From: Nemophila menziesii
Lineage: Eukaryota; Streptophyta; Magnoliopsida; Boraginales; Hydrophyllaceae
DNA length: 64,000 nucleotides
Reading direction: 5' to 3'
Assembly: GCA_029959085.1 (NCBI GenBank)
Contig: JARWIR010000003.1
Location: forward strand, 25,435,505-25,499,504
Shown: piece by piece, positions 23,101-34,570 of the stretch
Position numbering within the stretch: the stretch's first letter is position 1
Layout: every line of letters begins with the position of its first letter
Translations under genes and position numbers: made by a program
The notes under the pieces: model-generated
The model's input: the letters and a program-made list of their open reading frames with translations, nothing else
What the model was told of the DNA's origin: nothing
Database searches by the model: none

Positions 23101-23815
23101 TGATCAGAGTATCGAAGGAATAAAAAAGTATATTAATGAGTGGAAGGTCGAAAGCTTCAGTGATATAAATCGTAGAAAACGCTCTATTTCCGAAAAACTT
23201 GGAGGTATTCAAAGATCCCTATTGGTATCGTATAATTATTCTCTCCGGCAATTGCGTAACAGATTAACAGGGGAGTATGAGAGTGCGTTGAAACAGGAAG
23301 AGATCATGTGTTTTCAAAAATTAAGGGAAAACTGGGTTAAGAACGGGGAGCAAAATACTCGATTATGTCACCTCTCTAGAATAATACGTAAGAAGAAGGT
23401 TAAGTGTGTTATACTATTGAATGAAAATAATATATGGGTTGAAAGTAAAGAAGAGTTGAAAATATTTTTTCGCGACTATTTCAAATAGTTATATAAAGAG
23501 CCTGGGACCGAATTGGGATTTTTTCGTTACCTCATGTGGGTTTTGTAGCAGAATATGTAGCTCAAGATCTTTGTGCGCTTTTTACCGTGGAAGAAATTAG
23601 AGATGTTGTCTTTAAATCAAATCCAATGAAAGTTCCTGGTCCGGATGGTATGTTTGCCGCTATCAATCAGAATTGTTGGAATACAGTGGTCCCTCAATTG
23701 AGGATATGTTTCAAAAAGCTTTGGACACGAGGCCTATTCCGGAAAAATTAAATGGTACGCTCATCCACCTTATTCTGAAAGTTTCTCCCCTCGGAATTAT
23801 GATAATTGTATTTTA
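20160..23815 (+). pseudogene. L1-type LINE: ORF1 (DUF4283, CCHC), endonuclease, start of RT
   Basis: Order along the plus strand: ORF1 start at 20227 (MAAPPTVTPGG); DUF4283-like domain at 20756-20986 (VVLRLLGREVGFTYLSTKL, GGPWMVLDHYLIM); its continuation and a CCHC-like knuckle at 21000-21320 (ICFGCGKFSHKKEGF); a linker to about 22200; an APE-type endonuclease at 22260-22990 (LFWNCYGAG, VEPRVSG, TGDFNQTG, DFGFEGSCFTW, LDRSYGN, LDHMPV); an inter-domain region at 23222-23488 (RENWVKNGEQNTRLCH, the LKxGDxNTxFFH-like motif); and the first RT motif at 23600-23815 (KVPGPDGM). The RT body and C-terminus are missing after about 23815. Frameshifts and stops occur throughout, so it is dead. It resembles the ORF1 relic at 27.1-28.9 kb (minus). 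Confidence 0.88.
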
Positions 23816-24568
23816 GAGCTTTTGTGCGTTAATTTACTCTCTTTGAATATATAGACTGATAGAAGCTTCCATTTATAGGCCTTGGAGGCGTGTTTTAGTA
23901 TGAAGTTCTTAGGTACATGGATGCTAGGAAGCACCAAGATGAGGAAGAGAAGTGGAGTTTAAAGTCTTAAATCAAAAGGATGAGTCAAAATAGAAAAAAA
24001 TTATCGCTCAAATGGATGAAGAGGAGGATAAGAAACTGGAAAGTCGCCACTTCCAGCTGATTTAGAGCCTATATGGTGCTTATCTAGGCTTGGTGATTCA
24101 AATGAAAAAGGCGCGCCTCTGAGTTAGCTCAAATTGAGAAGTGGAATCAGGTGATTTGGACTTACGATGTGAAAGTTACGCCTGTTGTCTTAGAGTGTGT
24201 ACAGCATATGCGGGAATTACTAATTGGATTTGGGCCTTTAATCATGTAATTAACTAAGATAAAGTCCCAATCCGATTTTACTTAGTATAAAAAACTATTT
24301 AGACCTCATTTTTTAGGACGCTTCATATTTTCAAAGGTTCAGAAGACAGCAAAACGGCAGAAGGTATAGGAAGAGCTGGAGGATTTTTTTTTTTTCAACA
24401 ACATCTCAACCTATTCCTTTAATTAAGTTCTTTATCTTATTTATGTTTTAGGAAATATGTATGCTTTTAATTTCTTTGTTGTTTTTAATTTGACTATGAG
24501 CTAAACAATTAGTGCTTGAGAATCGCAACATGAGATAAGACTTATTTTATACAATTTGATGTTTCGGC
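23816..24568. other. Gene-free stretch, possibly LTR-like
   Basis: No coding sequence. TAGTATAAAAAACTATT near 24284 looks like a TATA element and a T-run follows at 24387. This could be the edge of an LTR, but no paired LTR or primer-binding site was seen. Confidence 0.3.
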
Positions 24569-25092
24569 ATACGTGACTCGTATTAATGATTAGATGGCAT
24601 CCAATTATTTTAACTTATCAATAATTTTTTTTCGAAATTTGGTCTTAAATATATGTTTCATATATCACCTTATCACATACAAATACAATATCAAAAATTT
24701 GAATAAAGATAAATTTAAAACCGCCTAGAGATAAATTACCTAGAATCCGATTAATAGGTTTCCTGGTTAATTATATTGTATCATTATCATGTACTTGGCC
24801 TTTTTTATATTAATAGAAAACGGGCTACTTGCTCAAAAAATTGTATTAGCCTTTAGAGAAATGTCAAAAAATCACTACCTTTGAGAGATTAATTGACTAG
24901 GAAGCCTATTAATTAGATTTTAGGTAATTTATTTCTAGGCGGTTTTAAATTTATCTTTATTCAAAATTTGATATTATATATGTATTTGACAAGGTGATAT
25001 ATGATACATATATTTAAAACCAAAGTTTAAAATAAAACTATTGATAAGTTATAAATATAGGAAGCCATCTAATCATTAATACAAGTCACATA
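24569..25092. repeat. Long inverted repeat (foldback/MITE-like)
   Basis: The left arm is about 24569-24771 and the right arm about 24891-25092, imperfectly complementary along about 200 bp, with a spacer of about 120 bp. Matching landmarks include TTAATGATTAGATGGC / GCCATCTAATCATTAA and ACCGCCTAGAGATAAATTAC / GTAATTTATTTCTAGGCGGT. It has no ORF. The transcript would form a long hairpin. The superfamily is not clear because target duplications were not identified. Confidence 0.8.
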
Positions 25093-25149
25093 TACCTATA
25101 TTACTACTAATCATTACTAGTTATATATCTCTAAGAGGGTATAAAGAGG

Positions 25150-25560
25150 GGTCGAGATAGATTTTAAACTAAAAACATGTCATGCGCAACGATTGAGATC
25201 GTTTCGTTACTTAAAAAATTGAATTCTTCCAAAAATGCCCCTATTATATATACTCCTAAAAACCGAATAGAATAACTATTATACAATATAATAACAAAAT
25301 TCATTTTTCTCTCTCTTAACCTCATTTTCTCACGAGTCGCGACCTCTACAAACTGCCCACTATCACCTGAATCGTCCAACACCACCACCACCTCCGTACC
25401 TTAGTCAACTCTATATCACCTTCACAAAGCCCAAGTCGTTTGCAAACCCCAAGACCTAATTACATCCTAATTTAGAAGAATGAAGTTTCGAAAAAGGAAT
25501 TTTCGATCGATTCTGGTAATTGATTAGATTCTCTTTGGGTTAGCAAGTGGTGGGGCCTAG
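25150..25560. other. Gene-free stretch
   Basis: AT-rich DNA then CT-rich DNA with CACCACCACCACC. A 75-codon minus-strand frame (25391-25164) is not recognised. Confidence 0.4.
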
Positions 25561-25562
25561 AG

Positions 25563-27033
25563 TGTGATAAAATAAGATATAAATAAAGTGCAGATAAACA
25601 CCCTAGACTGACACGGTTCTGCAAGTATACAGATCGTATGCAAGTTTTAGTTAAATGATTAAGATTCGTTCCGCAGAGACTACGAAGGTTAGAGGAATCT
25701 TATGCAAATATCAAGTGTAAATAATTAAAGCTAGAACAAATAAACGCAAATAAAAGTAAAGACAAATAGATTTTTGTTTGATTTTCTAATTAAACTAATT
25801 AAAACTAAGAATTTAAAGACAGAAAATTAAGTAAGGAAGAGAAGTAATATGAGAATATAGCTTGAGTCACTAGCATGTAATCCCCACTAGTTTTGCCGTT
25901 CTAAACATGTAAGGGTGAATTATGTAGTATTTCAATAATCGGTTCCAATTCGCTATCGGTAGTTTAAAATAGGATTTACCTGTGTTAATAAGGCTTCCTA
26001 AGAAAACTTTTCCTGTAATTGGTAAATAGTCACAAGAACTAAACCATAGTGATTATCTAGTTAGGTTGATTTGTCAGATCTAAACCGAACACTAGACGTT
26101 ATGTGCTAAACATGTAATTAAACACCGTTGTCAATGGTGACCTAACTACTAGATGGTAATTCTATATGGTGGCCATCCACAAGAACACAGAATATAAATC
26201 CAAACACATAAACAGAGAATAAAAACTATAATTCAATTTAAAACATTAAGTTCCCAAATTAGATAGATGTCAATCAAAACTAGGGTTCATACATATATGC
26301 TAAAACTCAAGCTAAAGAAATTTAGTTCATGAAAGAAAAAAAAGAAATTACAAATTTAAAGGCAGAAGAAGACATAGTGAAAAACAACTCCTTCCAGACT
26401 TCTCTCTTGTGTTGTAAGCTTCCTCTTGGTTTAAGGTTTCACCAAGGATGATTTAAGAGTGTTAAGAGGTTGTATTTATAGTGTATAGGTTGACCTAAAT
26501 CGTTTCTTGAAGGAGAGGCTAAGTAATGGACTCCAAGCCCAACTCAAATTCGTATGGAAATAAAGATAATTACTGCTGAACTGTTTTGAGTATATCTTCT
26601 TCGTTATTGGTCGGTTTTTGCTCCATAATATACCAAAAGAATCCTCAGCGAATTATCTACGTCCCTATGAAAGGAATCTTCCAAAATCGGCTTCATTGTA
26701 GGAGTTATCACCACTTCTTTAGGCGTTGCTGCAGAAATTCAGAGTTAGGCAGCTTTTCCTTTTCCATGTTTTTAGCCTTTGTTACCTTTATCTCCAATTT
26801 CCATGCAAATCTCTTTCCATAAGTTGTAGTCTTTGACTTGGACTCTAATTAATCTCCATAATTATCTTTAAAGCTTCGCACTAAATAAACAATTAAACCC
26901 AATATGCTCTAAAAATATTATGTTACTAAATCAAGACTCAAAATAGGAAAGTGCACTAAACTAAGCTAAATTCAACCTATAAACTAATAAATAAGCCTAA
27001 AATGATGTCTCAGAAGTATATTTTATTATCACA
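25563..27033. repeat. Unclassified 1.47-kb repeat with TGTGATAA..TTATCACA ends
   Basis: The ends are inverted (TGTGATAAAATA at the left; TATTTTATTATCACA at the right) and begin TG / end CA, as LTRs do. The interior opens with GCAAGTATACAGATCGTATG and CGTTCCGCAGAGACTACG, a kind of sequence often seen in plant dispersed repeats. It has no ORF. It could be a solo LTR or a DNA element; 5-bp or longer flanking duplications were not evident. Confidence 0.4.
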
Positions 27034-27119
27034 AATGAGGAGACATCAGCAAGCACATAATGGGCTGAGCCACTTAGATTAGCAGCAATTCTAGTTCTCC
27101 TCTAGCCAAAATTGAAATA

Positions 27120-28900
27120 TCACCGTCTCACCAATACTCGGCACCTCACCATCACTGGTCCCTGTTATTAATATTATTGACCCCAGTTATATCTTCGACC
27201 TTAGTACCCTCACTTACCACCGCCATGTCTCCGGTCACCCCAAAATCTTCTATAGGGATGAAAGGTTTCAACCTCCTCTCCAGTAATTCCCCTCTTGGGT
27301 TCAAATCCTAACTCCCCACATTATTCACCCTGTCTCCCTTAGGTCTACCACAGCTCCTGTCAACTGTCGTCCATTCCCCAAACACCCCCGATGAATTTGA
27401 CTTTGTTTGACACGAGGACTCTTCTATGGCAATTATTCTATCTTGTGACTCTACTTGATTCAATTGCGTCCCAACACTAGGACACTTATTTCCTTGATTG
27501 ACAGATATTCCGTATTCAAAACAAATTAGGTAAACCCCTTCATACTCGACTTTTTGCAAGTGATCCTGACCATTTGTCCAATAATATTACCGATAGTCCT
27601 CAGGATTTCCTCAGTATAATTAACCAGTGGTAACCAAGGGAGGCGTACACATACCGTTGTTCTAAACATCGGGGCTTCTTATGGCATAAAACAGGGATCC
27701 CACGGTCTAATAATCAAATATCAATCCAAAACCATCCAATGTCCCCTAAAGGCTTTGTCGTAATCCTCTCCACTCATAAAACGCACGATGAAATATCTGA
27801 ACCAAATATCATCTAATTCAATGTGCGCTTTAGGCGACCATATTTGATTAAACTTATTAAGAAGGTATTTATAATCAACATTATAACCTAATAAACGAAT
27901 AATTAAAGATCATTGCCAAACCTGACACCCTTGTCGCTTTTGTTCGATTCGTCCTAATAAGTTGCGGGTACGTATCGTTATCCACCAGAGCATCATCTAC
28001 CATAGCAAATACTCCTCGACCCACCGTTTCCTTAACCGTATTAGTCATAGCTTTAAACTTCTCTATATCATGTTCCATCATAAGGTCCCAAATTAACCTC
28101 ACCCTTCATATTATTTTCTCCTGATGTGGCCTCTATATATGTTCGTTGATTCTTCCCACCATCCTCAGTCGCGGCAGATTCCACCCTATCCGTAGCACGA
28201 TTCTCGCTTGAAATAACTGCATCGGTGCTACCTACAACACTTTCACACTCTTTAGTTAAAATATCAACCACGTTTGAGAACTTACCTTGACTTTCTTGTA
28301 TCGATTTGGTTGCGCTCCCGTATGCTAACTGATCGCCCAACATAGTCGATGCCTCCGTCTCCCCGCCCATAGTTGATAATACACCTTCTCGCTCATTAAC
28401 CTTTGCCGGTTTTTCTAGAAAACATCAGATTCGTGATCACCCTCTCAACAATCTGCTCACTCTCCCTACCAGTCAATTCCAGAGGCTTAGATACTACCAC
28501 CTCTTTGCCTCCAAGTAGCAAAGGCATGATTGCATCATTTTTCTTTGATCATTGATCCTCGACCAGGAGAGCTCGTCCCTGTCAACATAGACTAGAGCAC
28601 GTGTGGGAGGCCTAATACCCGCGTCCCCTCTGCTCTGAGTTACCACAAAGTCCTCCACCAATTTGCCGGACAATTTGTCCTTGCCATTAGAATAGAATTT
28701 GATACGCTTTCTGGATAATATTCCTCACACTGTGTGATTTATACTTAGGAATGTTAATTGAGTGCTTGGGCGTATTTGGGACAGAAATGAAGAAAGTTTT
28801 ACCAACTCCAATTGACGGATGGCCTTTCCCGTCATTTGTACCCATCTAATTCGATGGTGGCTGTAGTTGCAGAGGATTTAATGCCTTGACCGTCAATATC
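27120..28900 (-). pseudogene. LINE ORF1 relic (DUF4283 and CCHC region)
   Basis: Minus-strand reading gives an N-terminal/linker part at 28370-28068. A DUF4283-like block lies at about 27900-27600 (RLLGYNVDYKYLLNKFNQIW, GHWMVLD). A degraded CCHC area lies at 27559-27308 (KVEYEGVYLICFEYG; compare KVEYEGLHLICFGCG at 21.2 kb), then FGEWTTVDRSCG. Stops and frameshifts are frequent. The copy belongs to the same LINE lineage as 20.2-23.8 kb, in the opposite orientation. Confidence 0.78.
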
Positions 28901-28983
28901 CAAAGATGAAAAAAACCGTATAAGGAAATAAAAAAACTTAAAAAGAAACTAAATAAAATCGTTGTGATTGACTGTTTTTTTTG

Positions 28984-29267
28984 GGATTTGGATCCTCTCC
29001 TAACTAGTTTCTATACTAACTATCCTAACAACCAATCATAATTAAGAAAATTATATTTTATTATATTTATCTATAATTAATTTTCTAATTCCTAAAATAC
29101 TACAAAATTTGCATCTATTATAAAACTCCTATTATAATTTTTTAATTGATTTACCAACCATTTATAATATATTTTCAAAATCTTATTGTTTATAATCTTA
29201 ATAGCAGTGATATAATTGATTGTTAGGATAGTTAGTATAGAAGCTAGTTAGGAGAGGATCCAAATCC
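28984..29267. mobile_element. MITE with about 48-bp inverted ends (GGATTTGGATCCTCTCC)
   Basis: The left end is GGATTTGGATCCTCTCCTAA and the right end reads inward the same. Complementarity continues through CTAGTTTCTATACTAACTAT to about 48 bp with few mismatches. It is flanked by T-runs on both sides, which could hide a 9-bp T-rich duplication typical of Mutator-like elements. It is about 284 bp, AT-rich and noncoding. Confidence 0.8.
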
Positions 29268-29567
29268 TTTTTTTTTTTCCAAATTGTGATTGACTGTGAA
29301 AAGCACTAAAAAGAGTTTATATCACGTGTATTTCGCAACCAAAATTTTAACCTTAAAATATATATCTATTAAAAAAAAAAGTGTTTTATTATATTGTATT
29401 GTTTTTAGAATCAATGCATTTATTTAGAGGCGAAACCGGACAACTTTCTTTTGGTCGGTTTGTTTTTTTGTCAAGAATTTGGACACCTCTTTTTCATGGG
29501 AGAAACCTACTTTGAAAAGATATTTTTATTAATTATACAATATTAAAATTGGGTTACGAAACGATTT

Positions 29568-30085
29568 TTTTTTTTTCATACATAAGAGGCAAAAGTTGAC
29601 AAAATAATTAACTAATCCCTCACAGAGGGTCTAATACTAGTATAGGAACCATACAACCACTCCTATCACTAGTAATACTTTGCCAAAGATAATCTGGAGG
29701 GTCCACCAATGCCTGCGGCTCTCCAGCTAGTAACACACCTCTTTTAGCCAAAAGATCCACGCATTTGTTTGCTTTCCAGTAAATACATTCCAACTCGAAG
29801 CCTGGATTGTTACTCAAAATAGCTCTACAGTCCCGTCCAATATGACAAATCCAACTCTTAGAACTACCATCGCCCTTCACTAGCGCGTGAAGTTCTCTCG
29901 AGTCAGTTTCGACATATAACTCTTTGATGCCTCGATTTAATACCCAACGCAAACCATAATGCAAGGCTAACACTTCCGAATAACTCGGCGATTCCATGAT
30001 ACACGGCCCAGAAAAAACTGCCACAAATGTACCTTCTTCATCCCTTAGAAGTCCTCCTATCCCCGCTCTACCTGTCGCTAAATTA
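29568..30085 (-). pseudogene. 5'-truncated LINE: RNase H end
   Basis: On the minus strand one frame (30108-29620) gives RAGIGGLLRDEEGTFVAVFS, then YSEVLALHYGLRW, ETDSRELHALVKG, NKCVDLLAKRG and PILVLDPL, clearly close to the 7.8-kb copy over the whole RNase H. The poly(A) tail appears as the T-run at 29568-29578. The acidic residues E, D and D of the second to fourth positions are present; the first (NADG) is lost at the 5' junction. The junction abuts a SINE at 30.09 kb. Confidence 0.85.
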
Positions 30086-30285
30086 TAACATATAGGTGTC
30101 TGAGCCAACTTTTGCGTACCATAATTAACCCATAAGATATATACATGTTACCTATGTTTATGGAGGGAATTCTAACCATGTACCTCTTGCTTTACCTCCT
30201 TTAAAGACTGAAGAAATAGCAAAATTATGGCCAATTAAAGTAACCCAACGGGTTGAAATGAGTTTTCCATTACTATTATAATTTG
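30085..30285 (-). mobile_element. tRNA-derived SINE, family 2, copy a (worn)
   Basis: It shares GGTGTCTGAGCCAACTTTTG, GCGTACCAT, CATGTTTATGGAGGGAATTC and ATGTACCTCTTGCTTTACCT with the better preserved copy at 40.8 kb. The box B complement is partly lost. No target duplication was recognised. Confidence 0.65.
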
Positions 30286-31006
30286 AGTTCTAACATTTAT
30301 TTTACTCGTTACTCATTATGATTGTTAGTTTGTTTTACTTCGAATGCTTGTAAACCAGAATTCTATGACTCGTTTGGTTTTTTATGAGCTATTTTTTTTC
30401 ACTTTCTATAAATTTATGAAGATCTTCATCATCATCTCCGAAATAAGAAATATTCATGTATTTAAGTGCTTTTATAACTTATTCAGCTCTTATATTAGCT
30501 GACTTATAAGCATTGAACAGTATATAAGTGTGTATAGTGCAATTTAGTTCATAAAGATGTATATAATGATATATATATTTGCAGTTTTTTAGTGAAACAA
30601 GTTTCTATAATGCAATAGACTCAAACAATAAGGACCTATATTGCAATTTCTGCCTTATATATAGAAAAGTGCAAAGAAAAGAGATAGGTTATCTAATAAG
30701 GGAAATGAGAGTAGCTGCTGGCAAAGAAGTAGTTACACGAGAAGAAGTAATAATATACTAGGTAATAAAGGATGTTCTAGAAAATTGATAAAATTAGGAA
30801 TGACAAAAAAAGTAAAGGAGCCTTAAACAACTAATAGACAATAAACATGGAGTCAGAGTAACTAGGACATTATAAAAAATAAGGGGTGAAATAAGGATGC
30901 AAATCACGCCGGAGCTTTATTCTTCATTTCTAGAGAGAAAAACAAGAGAGAAGAAAAAGAGGTGATTAACATTCAAAATCTTCTCTATTTGTAATAAAAC
31001 ATATAA
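30286..31006. other. Gene-free stretch
   Basis: AT-rich. A 60-codon plus frame at 30579-30761 has no recognisable family. Confidence 0.45.
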
Positions 31007-31140
31007 CCCGCTGTAGCACGTTGGTGACTGCGCATTTGCAAAAATGCATTAGTCTCGGTGCCTCTATATTAGCACCCTGGGTTCAAGTCCCAGCAGCGGG
31101 TTTATTGTTTTTGTTTTTATTATATTGACCAAAAAAAAAA
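31007..31140 (+). mobile_element. SINE or tRNA-like fossil with intact acceptor and T arms
   Basis: A perfect 7-bp pairing, CCCGCTG (31007-31013) with CAGCGGG (31094-31100), encloses a box A-like TAGCACGTTGG, a hairpin GCATTTGCAAAAATGC, a second hairpin GGTGC..GCACC where a long variable arm would sit, and a perfect T arm CTGGG-TTCAAGT-CCCAG with box B GGTTCAAGTCC. A T-rich stretch and a run of A follow. The anticodon loop has the wrong size for a standard tRNA, so a tRNA-derived SINE head is more likely than a working tRNA gene. Confidence 0.55.
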
Positions 31141-31187
31141 AAGAAAACAATACTGTTGTTTGTTTGACCAAAAAAACAAAACACTAG

Positions 31188-31258
31188 TGGGCTTCGACCA
31201 AAAAAAGCACTAGGGCTTAAGCCCAGAAGCGCACCTTAGCCCATTTGCCCTAGGGTTT
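31188..31258 (+). promoter_or_regulatory. RPL5 promoter: TGGGCY (site II) elements and telo-box
   Basis: TGGGCT occurs at 31188-31193 and its complement AGCCCA at 31220-31225 and 31238-31243. The telo-box AAACCCTA is present on the minus strand at 31251-31258. This pairing is the well-known signature of plant ribosomal-protein and other growth-linked promoters. It lies 100-175 bp upstream of the RPL5 start codon. Confidence 0.75.
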
Positions 31259-31361
31259 ACTGATAATATTTGATACCCTCTCATTTCACTCTTTCTTCGC
31301 CTCTCACTACAAACTCTCCTCCCCTTACCCCGAAGCGGCAGAGCCGGCAGCACCAGCAACA

Positions 31362-33287
31362 ATGGTATGCATATCTTTCCTATCTGCATTATACTTCACG
31401 CTCTAATAATTGTTGAAAGCATTCACTTATCCCACTGCTGTTTATTACAATCCAATCAATTGTTTTCTCGTTTGTTTTTCTTCATTTTCCTCCTTAATTA
31501 TATCGCGTTTCAATAATAATTTATATTTGTTTGTTGGTTATGCTTGACTTATTCTATATGAAGATCATATATATGTTTGAGCTGTTTCTAAATCTGATTT
31601 TGAGCTGATATTTTATAGTTTATATATATTTATATCGACTTGATTTGTATGTATTTAACAAATGGATTTAGCTGTACAAAAAATCGTTGAAACTCAGTTG
31701 CCATTTCTATGATTTAATTAATTTGTAAACTGTTAGTTTGAGTGAGAAATTAATATACTCATCCCTTCCCATAATTTGTGATGTTCACTCTTTAGGGGGA
31801 GGCACTAATTTGCAAATTTTGCTTTTTTACAGGTCTTCGTCAAATCCCAGAAGTCGAAGGCTTACTTCAAGAGGTACCAGGTCAAATACAAGAGAAGGAG
31901 AGGTAAAAAAAAGCTTTTTTTATTTTAATTATATTTTTTATAGTTTGTGTATTGTAAATATTGATGTGACTTCCATATATTGTGCAGAGGGAAAGACCGA
32001 TTACCGTGCAAGGAATCGTCTCATCAACCAGGACAAGAACAAATATAACACTCCAAAGTTCCGTTTTGTTGTCCGATTTGTATCCTTTTTCTGCTTTCTT
32101 TTCCTTTTCATATAGTAATAATAAATATCTTTGGCTTTTATTGTATAAATCCTTGACACCATTTTTAGACCAACAAGGACATAACAGCACAAATCATCTC
32201 CGCTAGCATCACCGGAGACCATGTCATGGCTGCCGCCTATTCCCATGAGCTACCTCAGTACGGTCTCGAAGTTGGCCCCACCAATTACTCTGCAGGTATT
32301 TTATTTACTCATATTATTCCTTCTTTTTACTTTTCCCTACTTATTAATAACATTTTTTCATCTCAGCTTATTGCACTGGGCTTCTCTTAGCTCGTCGTGT
32401 CCTCAAGAAGCTCGAAATGGACGAAGAGTATGAAGGAAATGTCGAGGTATGTTAAAAAATAAATATAATAAATAGTTTTCTTTTCTTACATGTGATTTTA
32501 ACCTTAAAATGTAATTAAATAAATAGGCTACTGGAGAGGATTACTCTGTTGAACCAGCTGAATCGAGAAGACCATTCCGTGCTCTTTTAGATGTTGGTCT
32601 TCTTAGAACCACCACTGGAAACCGTGTTTTTGGTGCACTTAAGGTATTATTATTATTTTATTATTGTTTAAAGTTTATAATTGAATGGATTAATTTATAT
32701 TGAATTATCAGGGAGCACTTGATGGAGGACTTGATATTCCTCACAGTGAAAAGAGGTTTGCTGGATATGGAAAGGACAATAAGCAACTAGATGCTGATGT
32801 TCATCGCAAATACATCTATGGAGGACATGTTGCAGAGTACATGAGGGTAAGCTTTTAATATTCTAAAGAAAGAAAAAAAAGAAAAAGAATTAATGTATAT
32901 CATTGAAAAAACAGACAATGAATGATGAGGAGCCAGAGAAATACAATCTTCACTTCAGTGAATACATCAAGAAAGGACTTGAACCAGATAGTCTTGAAGC
33001 TTTGTACAAGAAAGTTCATGCTGCTATTCGTGCTGAACCTAACCATAAGAAGACTGTCAAACCTGCACCAAAGGAACGCAAGAGGTAATTAATTAATTAT
33101 TAGTTTGGGTCCCACTTAATTGTTTGTTGTGATTATTGAGGTTTGACTTTTTGTTGGGAATGTAATGTATAGGTTTAACCTTAAGAAGTTGACTTATGAG
33201 GAGAGGAAGGCAAGTTTGATTGAGAGGTTGAATGCTTTGAATGCTTCTGCTGCTGGTATGGATGAAGATGACGAGGATGACGAGTAA
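31362..33287 (+). CDS. RPL5: 60S ribosomal protein L5 (uL18)
   Basis: Nine coding exons: 31362-31364, 31833-31902, 31988-32079, 32169-32295, 32367-32446, 32527-32643, 32712-32846, 32915-33084 and 33173-33287. All introns are GT-AG and the sum is 909 nt (302 residues). The first coding exon is just the ATG. The protein starts [20 protein letters not shown] and includes [54 protein letters not shown] and an acidic tail ending DEDDEDDE, all typical of eukaryotic L5. The protein binds 5S rRNA, forms the 5S RNP with L11 and enters the 60S subunit in the nucleolus. The length is normal and no defects were seen. A site II/telo-box promoter lies just upstream. Confidence 0.97.
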
Positions 33288-33765
33288 ACTATATTGTCAG
33301 AATTTTGAAATTGATTATTACTTTTTTCTTTTAGTGTTTTGTTACTTTTTGGATTTTTATCTCAATTTTGCGAAGAATGAATCATAGTAACTTATTTGAT
33401 CTGTGTTTTTGGAGTAATATTCTGTTATTTACTTCAGTGTTGTTGGTTATTAATCGCTTCATTTGCAAGACACAAATTGCATGTTTTGAATCCAGTGTTG
33501 GGTTTTTTCTTTCATCACCTGAGATCTTCAGTTTTATTTTACCAAAATAAAAAAAGATAAAAAGAGATCCTCTGTTTTTAATCCTAGGCATTCTGGGCTT
33601 CTTTTGACTAATTACATTGGCCAACAATAAGAATACAACATACAAAACAACACAACTAACTAAGTGATTTTATCCCCCAAGTCAAAAAACCCTAATCCAC
33701 TGTCTCCTCCCCCTCCTCTTTGCACCACAACCAACAATTAATTTCCACTCTCTCTGTCTCCCCGT
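33288..33765. other. RPL5 3' flank
   Basis: 3' UTR and AT-rich intergenic sequence. Open frames at 33368-33645 on both strands are not recognised. Confidence 0.5.
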
Positions 33766-34060
33766 CAATGGCACACCCCAATCCACCAGCCTTTCTAAAC
33801 CCCATCTCTCCATCTCTTTGTTAATGGAAGTGTTTTTGCTCGTCCATTAACAACTTCTCTCATGTAGCAGTGAGGTCACTAAACCTTCGTCCCAGTGAAG
33901 GTTTTGTAGTCGTTAATGGAAGTGTTTTTACTCGTCCATTAACAACTTCTCTCATGTAGCAGTGAGGTCACTAAACTTTCGTCCCAGTGAAGGTTTTGTA
34001 GTAGCAGTGAAGGTTTTGTAGCATCGGGGCAGTGAATCCATGAAGCCATTAAATCTTCAT
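33766..34060. repeat. Direct duplication (about 95-bp unit) with GTAGCAGTGAAG words
   Basis: TTAATGGAAGTGTTTTTGCT through GGTTTTGTAG is repeated nearly exactly at about 33822-33910 and 33914-34002, then shorter echoes AGCAGTGAAGGTTTTGTAG follow. No coding potential. Confidence 0.85.
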
Positions 34061-34134
34061 TCTAGTTAGATGCAGATTTCTCGAGCAGTGACTCGCTTCA
34101 AAGCTTCGAGTAGCAGTGAAGCCAGTTTTGCGTT

Positions 34135-34570
34135 GATACTTAGTGTTTATGTAAATACTCTGTGATTTTGCATAATACTCAATGATTTTGTGTAATACTA
34201 AGTGATTTTATGTCAATACTCTGTGATTTTGCATAATATTCAGTGATTTTATGTCAATACTTAGTGATTTTGTGTAATACTAAGTGATTTTATGTTGATA
34301 CTTAGTGATTTTGCGTAATACTTAGTGATTTTGCGTAATACTCAGTGATTTTTGTGTAATACTCCGTGATTTTATGTCAATACTTAGTGATTTGCGTAAT
34401 ACTTAGTGATTTTGTGTAACACCCAGTAATAATTTACTAAGCACTCAGTGTTTTGGTTGAGTATTATGACTTTGTTGACTATTTAGTGATTTTATTAAGC
34501 ACACACACTGACTAGTACTAACCTATTGTTGCTGAGTACTCAGTGATTTTGTTGGTGAATTCTATGAGTA
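34135..34570. repeat. TACTCAGTGATTTTGTGTAA tandem array
   Basis: About 16 units of 20-30 bp with the core TACT(T/C)AGTGATTTT and variable fillers (GTGTAA, GCATAA, ATGTCAA). It resembles the array words at 17.6 kb and, more distantly, at 7.2 kb. Confidence 0.85.

Noticed and set aside
31007..31100. Functional tRNA gene
   Set aside because: The anticodon stem-loop has the wrong size and the downstream T-rich/A-run tail looks like a retroposon end.
34135..34570. CRISPR-like regular repeat array
   Set aside because: Unit length and spacers are irregular, spacers are themselves similar, and the DNA is clearly plant nuclear.
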